This document shows, piece after piece, positions 4,951-8,918 of a stretch of DNA of 8,918 bases. Below the pieces are notes generated by a model. It was not told the origin of the DNA, ran no database searches, and saw only the letters and a program-made list of their open reading frames with translations. Position numbers and translations under genes: made by a program. The stretch spans positions 1-8,918 of the forward strand of contig JALOTI010000050.1 in NCBI GenBank assembly GCA_025457985.1, in the 5' to 3' direction. The stretch comes from Leptospira sp. (lineage in GTDB: Bacteria; Spirochaetota; Leptospiria; Leptospirales; Leptospiraceae). Numbering within the stretch: the stretch's first letter is position 1; every line of letters starts with the position of its first letter.

Positions 4951-6891
4951 ATGAGCATTAAAAGATTATTTTACTTAATATTCTCAGTAAACATTCTTCT
5001 ATTACTACTCTTGGCTGGTCTTTCCATAACACTATTCCAAGTTCAATCTTCTCTGGCAAAAAGCCAAGAAACAAGATTAAAATCTATCAAATTAGCCGAC
5101 GAACTAAGGCAAAGTTCGGATGATTTAACAAGGTTTGCACGTACCTATGTCGTGACAGGAAATGATTTTTATGAAAAGATTTTTTACGAAATATTAGCCA
5201 TTCGAAACGGAGAGAAAGAGAGACCCGAAAATTATGAGAGAATTTATTGGGATTTTGTCATTAGCCCAAGTGATATCCAATCCCATACGGGCAAAAAACA
5301 ATCCTTACAATCCAGAATGATTGAAGCAGGATTTACAGATGAAGAATTCCAAAAACTAAAAAAGGCACAATTTAACTCTGATGAGCTGGTAAACATTGAA
5401 AACATTGCAATGAATGCAATCAAGGGTATCTATAAAGATAATCAAGGTAAATTCAACAAACGCGGAGTTCCGAACAGAGAATATGCAATTTCCCTAATGC
5501 ATGGATTGGACTATCATAAATCAAAAAAAGAGATCATGAAACCTATTGATGAATTTTTTCAACTTTTGGAAAACCGAACTAATGAAAATGTTCGGAAGTT
5601 AGAGAAAAGAAGTATTTATCTGATTGCACTTATGATCTCAGTGATTGCCTTATTAGTTTTGAGTTTATCCTTTTCCTTTATAGTCATAAAGGACAAAGTT
5701 AGCAATCCGATCGACCTATTGACAAAAGTTGCTCACGAAATTGGAAATCAAAACTGGTCTGTCCAAATAGATTATGAATCCAAAGATGAAATTGGTAGAT
5801 TAGCATCTGCTTTTAGGATTTTAAAAGAAAAGATATCCTCGCTCATCCAAGATATCAATGAATCTAATTTGAATCTTTCTAAATCCAATCAAGATCTTTC
5901 AAAGGCCCTGGAAGAGCTTAAGGCCGCCGAACAACAATTAATCCATTCCGAAAAAATGTCGACACTCGGTCAATTGGTAGCTGGGGTTGCCCACGAGATC
6001 AATACTCCACTTGGAACGATCCGTACGGCAATTTCGAATGTTGAAGATGCTATGACCTTTATCCTGAATTTCCCATTTGATCAATTAAATATGTCAGTAC
6101 GTAATCTAATAAAAGCAATTGTCGAGAGAGATACCGAATCAAATACAAAATACCTTTCAGGCAAGGAAAGGCGCCAAAAGAAAAAAGAATTTGCGGAACT
6201 CCTACAAACTCATAATATACCCAATTCAGAACATGCTGCGGATCTCATTTTAGATATCGAAACTTCTTTCCCTTTTGAAACTTGGCGCAACTTGTTGCAG
6301 GAAGTTAATGGAGCTATTTCTTTAGAATTGCTCCACAGGATATCGCGACTCTATTCCAATGCACATAACATAGATAATTCGGTAGAAAGAGCATCCAAAA
6401 TTGTATTCGCCTTAAAAAGTTACTCTCATCGTGACAATTCCGGAGAAAAAACCGAAATCTCGCTCTCAGAGAGTATAGAAACGGTTCTTGTGATTTACAA
6501 AAGTATGATTAAGTCTGGGATCGAGATTATTAAGGACTTTCAATGGACAGGAAATATTCTAGGTTATGCGGATGAATTGAGCCAAGTCTGGACAAACCTA
6601 ATCCACAACGCTGTTCAGGCAATGGACGGGCATGGGGAAATCCGTATACGCATTAAGAACGACTCTAATTCTAATTTCGTACGAGTTAGTATTCAGGACA
6701 CAGGAAAGGGAATCCCTCCCGAGGTCCAAGATAAGATCTTTGATCCTTTTTTCACGACAAAAGGCAGGGGTGAGGGTACAGGTCTCGGGCTCGGAATCGT
6801 GAAAAAAATCATTGAAAAGCATCAGGGAGAGATTATGTTTCAATCAGAAGTTGGGGTTGGAACCAATTTCGAGGTGAGGTTGCCCCTTTGA
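4951..6891 (+). CDS. Membrane sensor histidine kinase with large periplasmic sensor and an insertion within the DHp region
   Basis: The 646-residue protein has transmembrane helix 1 (about 8-30), a periplasmic domain (31-221) and helix 2 (222-246). HAMP (about 247-302) and a coiled coil (303-334) follow. The phosphoacceptor is H348 in the H box AGVAHEINTPLG. The ATPase domain (about 505-646) holds N549/N553 (N box), DTGKGI (583-588), F597-F601 with FTTKG, and GTGLGLGI (609-616), so it should be active. The periplasmic part carries LADELRQSSDDLTRFARTY (48-66) and REYAISLMHGLDYH (176-189), a mostly helical sensor type I recognise from other membrane receptors; its ligand is unknown. About 100 residues (roughly 373-470, including YLSGKERRQKKKEF) separate the H box helix from the second DHp helix, far more than the usual short turn. 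The start is 3 nt after the phosphatase stop, with AGGTGA as ribosome site. Its 3' end overlaps the receiver gene by 4 nt. The receiver is its likely partner. Confidence 0.93.
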   Translation: MSIKRLFYLIFSVNILLLLLLAGLSITLFQVQSSLAKSQETRLKSIKLADELRQSSDDLTRFARTYVVTGNDFYEKIFYEILAIRNGEKERPENYERIYWDFVISPSDIQSHTGKKQSLQSRMIEAGFTDEEFQKLKKAQFNSDELVNIENIAMNAIKGIYKDNQGKFNKRGVPNREYAISLMHGLDYHKSKKEIMKPIDEFFQLLENRTNENVRKLEKRSIYLIALMISVIALLVLSLSFSFIVIKDKVSNPIDLLTKVAHEIGNQNWSVQIDYESKDEIGRLASAFRILKEKISSLIQDINESNLNLSKSNQDLSKALEELKAAEQQLIHSEKMSTLGQLVAGVAHEINTPLGTIRTAISNVEDAMTFILNFPFDQLNMSVRNLIKAIVERDTESNTKYLSGKERRQKKKEFAELLQTHNIPNSEHAADLILDIETSFPFETWRNLLQEVNGAISLELLHRISRLYSNAHNIDNSVERASKIVFALKSYSHRDNSGEKTEISLSESIETVLVIYKSMIKSGIEIIKDFQWTGNILGYADELSQVWTNLIHNAVQAMDGHGEIRIRIKNDSNSNFVRVSIQDTGKGIPPEVQDKIFDPFFTTKGRGEGTGLGLGIVKKIIEKHQGEIMFQSEVGVGTNFEVRLPL

Positions 6892-7298
6892 ATTCCGAAA
6901 GAAAGTTTATGTTTCTCTGTGTGGATGATGAAGTGACTGTACTCGAAAGTCTAAAAGAGCAACTTCGAAATTCATTTGGTAATTCCTTCCTATATGAAAC
7001 GGCGGAGTCAGCCGCGGAAGCGATAGATATCATCGACGACACTCTCGACCCCAACAATTCAATAGTCATCGTAGTGAGTGATTGGTTGATGCCTGGTATG
7101 AAGGGTGATGAGTTTATGATCCACCTAGAGTTAAATTTCCCGAATATCAAAAAAATTCTACTAACTGGACAAGTGGATCCCGTCTCTTTAGAACGAGCGA
7201 AACGAGTTGGTGGGGTTGATTATGTTATTACAAAACCTTGGAAGAAAGACCACTTAATTTCCGTAATACGGGAATTACAAGTTTTACCAACACCGTAG
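6888..7298 (+). CDS. Stand-alone response regulator receiver domain
   Basis: The 136-residue protein is a single REC domain with no output domain. The acidic pocket is D13/D14 in FLCVDDE, the phosphoacceptor is D65 in VVSDWLMPGMKG, the switch threonine is T93 in LLTGQ and the conserved lysine is K116 in ITKPW. The TGQ and KPW forms resemble receivers of the RpfG/HD-GYP-linked class, but nothing follows the REC domain. The TTG start at 6888 is preferred because GAGGTGAGG (6871-6879) sits 8 nt upstream and the codon overlaps the kinase TGA as TTGA. An ATG at 6909 would start at the first beta strand and has only a weak ribosome site. A lone receiver must act by protein contact or as a phosphate shuttle. 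The phosphatase and kinase of the same operon are the natural candidates; this is inference. Confidence 0.9.
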   Translation: MNSERKFMFLCVDDEVTVLESLKEQLRNSFGNSFLYETAESAAEAIDIIDDTLDPNNSIVIVVSDWLMPGMKGDEFMIHLELNFPNIKKILLTGQVDPVSLERAKRVGGVDYVITKPWKKDHLISVIRELQVLPTP

Positions 7299-7374
7299 TC
7301 AAATCATAATTATCTGCCATTTAGAGAAGTCTCATTTGAGTCTCGCGTCTGCTGAATCCGTTGTCGAAGAAAAG

Positions 7375-7674
7375 TTACAAACCGAGACATATCGAATGCT
7401 TCAAACAACAAAATGAAGTAATCAAACTTTGGTTTTTTTGTGGAGTGTAGATATAGTAATGAGTCAATGTACGCAAGCGACTAGCAAAAAAAATTGTGCC
7501 TTGGGGTGCGCCATCCTCCCATAACAGGGAGTATGGATATTCAACAGGATCAAAATTCAATTCAACTGAATACAAGGATGAACTTATGAAAACAAAAGCT
7601 ATAAAAAGTAGCTTTTGGAATCGGAACTGTTTTAAAGTAAGAAGACAATTCACATTACGCGTTATAGAAATCAT
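7375..7674 (-). CDS. Small hypothetical exported protein or gene remnant
   Basis: Read from the ATG at 7672-7674 the product is 99 residues. A polar N-terminus precedes a clear hydrophobic signal-like stretch, LLFIAFVFISSSLYS, followed by VELNFDPVEYPYSLLWEDG and APQGTIFFASRL, which has the composition of a real mature exported protein. The last 30 or so residues (from about HYYIYTPQKN on) look like translated non-coding DNA, so the gene is probably cut short or frameshifted. A TTG at 7686 could extend it by four codons. Its ATG overlaps the stop of the preceding open frame as TAATG. I do not recognise the family. Chance opening of an A/T-rich frame is possible. Confidence 0.3.
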   Translation of the reverse strand: MISITRNVNCLLTLKQFRFQKLLFIAFVFISSSLYSVELNFDPVEYPYSLLWEDGAPQGTIFFASRLRTLTHYYIYTPQKNQSLITSFCCLKHSICLGL

Positions 7675-7823
7675 TACTTCGAACAAGTAAATCGAAATTT
7701 TAAAAGCGTTTTAGAAATTTTACTTTTAGTGTAATCTGAAGAAGTTCCAGTGTTGTAGCGAGCTTCCGGTCCTTTAGTAGGATTGATAAAATTTGACTTA
7801 TTACCGATGGCAAAATTATCTTC
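7674..7823 (-). pseudogene. Possible 3' remnant of an unrecognised gene
   Basis: An open frame of 49 codons runs from just after a TAG (7824-7826) to a TAA at 7674-7676, with no ATG, GTG or TTG start inside. Its translation includes NFAIGNKSNFINPTKGPE and ARYNTGTSSDYTK, with a varied residue content that looks protein-like rather than the Lys/Ile/Phe-rich output of random A/T-rich DNA. It abuts the next minus-strand frame through a TAATG junction. It may be the tail of a gene whose front has been lost. Evidence is compositional only. Confidence 0.2.
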
Positions 7824-8179
7824 CTAAGACAGATGCTCCATTCTAATTTTACATTTCTAAGGATGTTATATTTCTTTTTTTTAACAAATAAATTCAGAGA
7901 TTTCAGAATTCACAGATTTGAACTTACTGCTAAATTTAATTTCTTTTATTTTTTATACAATATCAGAATGCTCTAGTGAATATGTCTTAAGAATAAGAAA
8001 AGATGTCTGCATTTTCTATTCGACATGCGTAAAAAGACCGTCATTCATATATTAAGTTTTTTCTTCCCTACTTAATCTTGAGTTTATCAATTTATACTGA
8101 AATGATAGTTGACTTTAATATCAAAAACATATCTCGATCTTTTCTTTCCATACTATTTTATCTTAAGAAGACCACAATT

Positions 8180-8212
8180 AAAAAAACGGTATATTTTTAT
8201 TCTATACCGTTT
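8180..8212 (-). terminator. Intrinsic terminator of the tail-collar-like gene
   Basis: Arms AAACGGTATA (8184-8193) and TATACCGTTT (8203-8212) form a perfect 10-bp stem with a 9-nt loop. On the minus strand the stem ends in a run of seven T (8186-8180). It lies about 35 nt after the stop codon of the collar-domain gene (8247-8249). The stem has only three G-C pairs, so it may be weak, but position and orientation fit a rho-independent terminator for that gene. Confidence 0.7.
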
Positions 8213-8246
8213 ATATATAAAATCGCTTACGAACTTTGTCAGAATA

Positions 8247-8819
8247 TTAATTCTTTCTCATACAATAAGTAAGTGATATATTTTTAGGCCTTGTTTCGTT
8301 TGCAGTTCGCGGCGTACCATTAATTCCATCTGAGATTGGGTTTCCAACAATAACTGCGCTTTGCCCAACAAGAGCCGTTCCTGCGCCAGAATAACTATCA
8401 TTTTTCATAAAACTTGCAGATGTACCAGTTACCTGGTGCGCGTGACCTTGAAACGCATCCGCTTGATAATCGCCAATATTTCTTATGCCACTTGGGTCTC
8501 TTCCTGCAGCGCCTGTTCCAACATCATCCCGTCCACGAACAAAGGCACCTCTAAGATCGGGTGTTCCGTTTGAACCATCAGCAGGAGCCCATCCTTCGGG
8601 ACAGTTTGGCAAATAAAAAGCAACTACTGCGCCTTCGGGAGCTGCAATTAAAAAGTTTTGATTAATTCTCGCTGAGCTTATCACCTCTCCTGGTGCAAAG
8701 ATGTTCATTGCAGCTGCGGCTGCCACGAGACTAGTGGTAAAAAAGCCGATTGTGAGCCCTACTCCTTTATAAAAACCACTTCGTAAATATTCTGTTATAC
8801 TACCTTTTAATTGTTTCAT
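8247..8819 (-). CDS. Phage tail-collar domain protein with N-terminal membrane/export signal
   Basis: The 190-residue protein begins with a basic stretch and a hydrophobic segment (about 18-38, GVGLTIGFFTTSLVAAAAA), a signal peptide or membrane anchor. A short linker (FAPGEVISSARINQNF, 41-56) precedes a tail-collar domain: PEGAVVAFYLPNCPEGWAPADG (61-82) and TPDLRGAFVRGRDD (86-99). It continues with FQGHAHQVTG (123-132) and the C-terminal TRPKNISLTYCMRK (176-189), close to the RPKN ending of short tail fibres. In T4 gp12 a His-X-His pair coordinates metal in the trimer; H126 and H128 could match that. Phage fibres are not secreted, so the export signal suggests a domesticated fold used at the cell surface or periplasm, probably as a trimer. 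AAGGA lies 7 nt before the ATG. No other phage gene is near. The gene looks richer in G+C than its flanks, hinting at transfer. Its role is unknown. Confidence 0.8.
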   Translation of the reverse strand: MKQLKGSITEYLRSGFYKGVGLTIGFFTTSLVAAAAAMNIFAPGEVISSARINQNFLIAAPEGAVVAFYLPNCPEGWAPADGSNGTPDLRGAFVRGRDDVGTGAAGRDPSGIRNIGDYQADAFQGHAHQVTGTSASFMKNDSYSGAGTALVGQSAVIVGNPISDGINGTPRTANETRPKNISLTYCMRKN

Positions 8820-8822
8820 ATT

Positions 8823-8845
8823 TTTTTCCTTAAATTTTTCCTTAA
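8823..8845 (-). repeat. Tandem duplicated ribosome-binding segment
   Basis: On the minus strand the 11-mer TTAAGGAAAAA occurs twice with a 12-bp period (8845-8835 and 8833-8823), directly upstream of the collar gene. The copy nearer the ATG places AAGGA 7 nt before it and is the functional ribosome site. The second copy may be a stand-by site or a simple slippage duplication. Confidence 0.6.
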
Positions 8846-8857
8846 CTTATTTTCAAT

Positions 8858-8887
8858 TAAATACACAGACTGAATCAAAAAAGCCAA
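8858..8887 (-). promoter_or_regulatory. Candidate promoter of the tail-collar-like gene
   Basis: On the minus strand TTGGCT (8887-8882) and TATTTA (8863-8858) are separated by 18 nt and lie about 40 nt before the start codon. Both hexamers are moderate matches. The -35 overlaps the small stem-loop at 8877-8899, so only one of the two roles may be real. Confidence 0.3.
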
Positions 8888-8899
8888 CATCGTATTGGC
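8877..8899 (-). terminator. Small stem-loop with T run at the right edge
   Basis: On the minus strand GCCAA and TTGGC (8899-8895 and 8887-8883) form a 5-bp stem with a 7-nt loop, followed by six T (8882-8877). It could end transcription of a gene beyond the window edge. The stem is short, so this is a weak call. Confidence 0.3.
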
Positions 8900-8918
8900 G
8901 GCTGGTAGCTTTGCCGAA

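Larger units (their letters stand above)
7299..8246. other. A/T-rich stretch of about 950 bp with no convincing intact gene
   Basis: After the receiver stop there is no strong intrinsic terminator; a weak CTCA-TT-TGAG dyad near 7333-7342 lacks a T run. The minus strand carries two short open frames, listed separately, that look like gene remnants. From about 7830 to 8180 the DNA is very A/T-rich with many stops in all frames; I see no coding signal, RNA gene or long repeat there. The only clear structure near its end is the terminator hairpin at 8180-8212. The stretch looks like decaying or recently joined sequence between a conserved operon and an accessory gene. Confidence 0.6.

Noticed and set aside
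7261..7271. CCGTA-A-TACGG dyad as operon terminator
   Set aside because: It lies inside the receiver coding region and is not followed by a T run.
7496..7690. Plus-strand open frame of 64 codons
   Set aside because: It is antisense to the signal-peptide-bearing minus frame and has no recognisable motif. The minus frame reads as the more protein-like of the two.
8078..8272. Plus-strand open frame of 64 codons starting at TTG
   Set aside because: Its product is mostly Ile, Phe, Ser, Tyr and Lys as expected from random A/T-rich DNA. It runs through the terminator hairpin and into the 3' end of the collar gene, and has no ribosome site.
8877..8918. Integron attC-like recombination site
   Set aside because: The GTTGGCT end does not fit the GTTRRRY core, no matching inner arms were found, and the window ends before a full site could be seen.

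Overview
The window reads as a piece of a spirochaete chromosome, most likely a Leptospira of the saprophytic or low-virulence kind. This is an inference from A/T-rich DNA, tightly packed two-component and SpoIIE-type signalling genes, ECF sigma factors and the style of the exported proteins. No rRNA, tRNA, CRISPR array or complete insertion sequence was seen.

Left part (1-1288). The window opens on a run of 23 A. Next comes the N-terminal third of a FAD-dependent oxidoreductase of the carotenoid-isomerase/retinol-saturase type (minus strand, stop at 65-67). It is divergent from a TetR/AcrR regulator with a WHG-type C-terminal domain (674-1288). The 180-bp space between them holds two perfect inverted repeats, at 524-544 and 615-633. 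The first overlaps the likely oxidoreductase promoter, so the regulator probably controls its neighbour and perhaps itself.

Middle left (1283-3515, minus strand). This is a tightly coupled three-gene operon, read right to left: an exported YdhR-like (dimeric alpha/beta-barrel) protein, a classical short-chain dehydrogenase, and an ECF sigma factor with an unusual cysteine-bearing C-terminal extension. The junctions are a 2-nt gap and an ATGA overlap. The sigma gene overlaps the convergent tetR stop by 6 nt. No anti-sigma gene is visible.

Middle right (3545-7298, plus strand). A promoter with an extended -10 precedes a three-gene signalling operon: a PAS-SpoIIE/PP2C serine phosphatase, a membrane histidine kinase with a large periplasmic sensor and about 100 extra residues inside its dimerisation/phosphotransfer region, and a stand-alone receiver that starts at TTG and overlaps the kinase by 4 nt. 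The set joins phosphorelay signalling to a partner-switch phosphatase, but no STAS or anti-sigma gene is present. This is the most coherent candidate for a little-described system in the window.

Right part (7299-8918). About 950 bp of very A/T-rich DNA hold no convincing intact gene. They contain two short minus-strand reading frames that look like remnants, one of them with a signal peptide. An A/T-stem intrinsic terminator then serves the last gene, a membrane-anchored or secreted protein with a phage tail-collar domain (8247-8819, minus). This gene looks richer in G+C than the DNA around it and may have been acquired horizontally. The right edge carries a small stem-loop with a T run and an overlapping candidate promoter.
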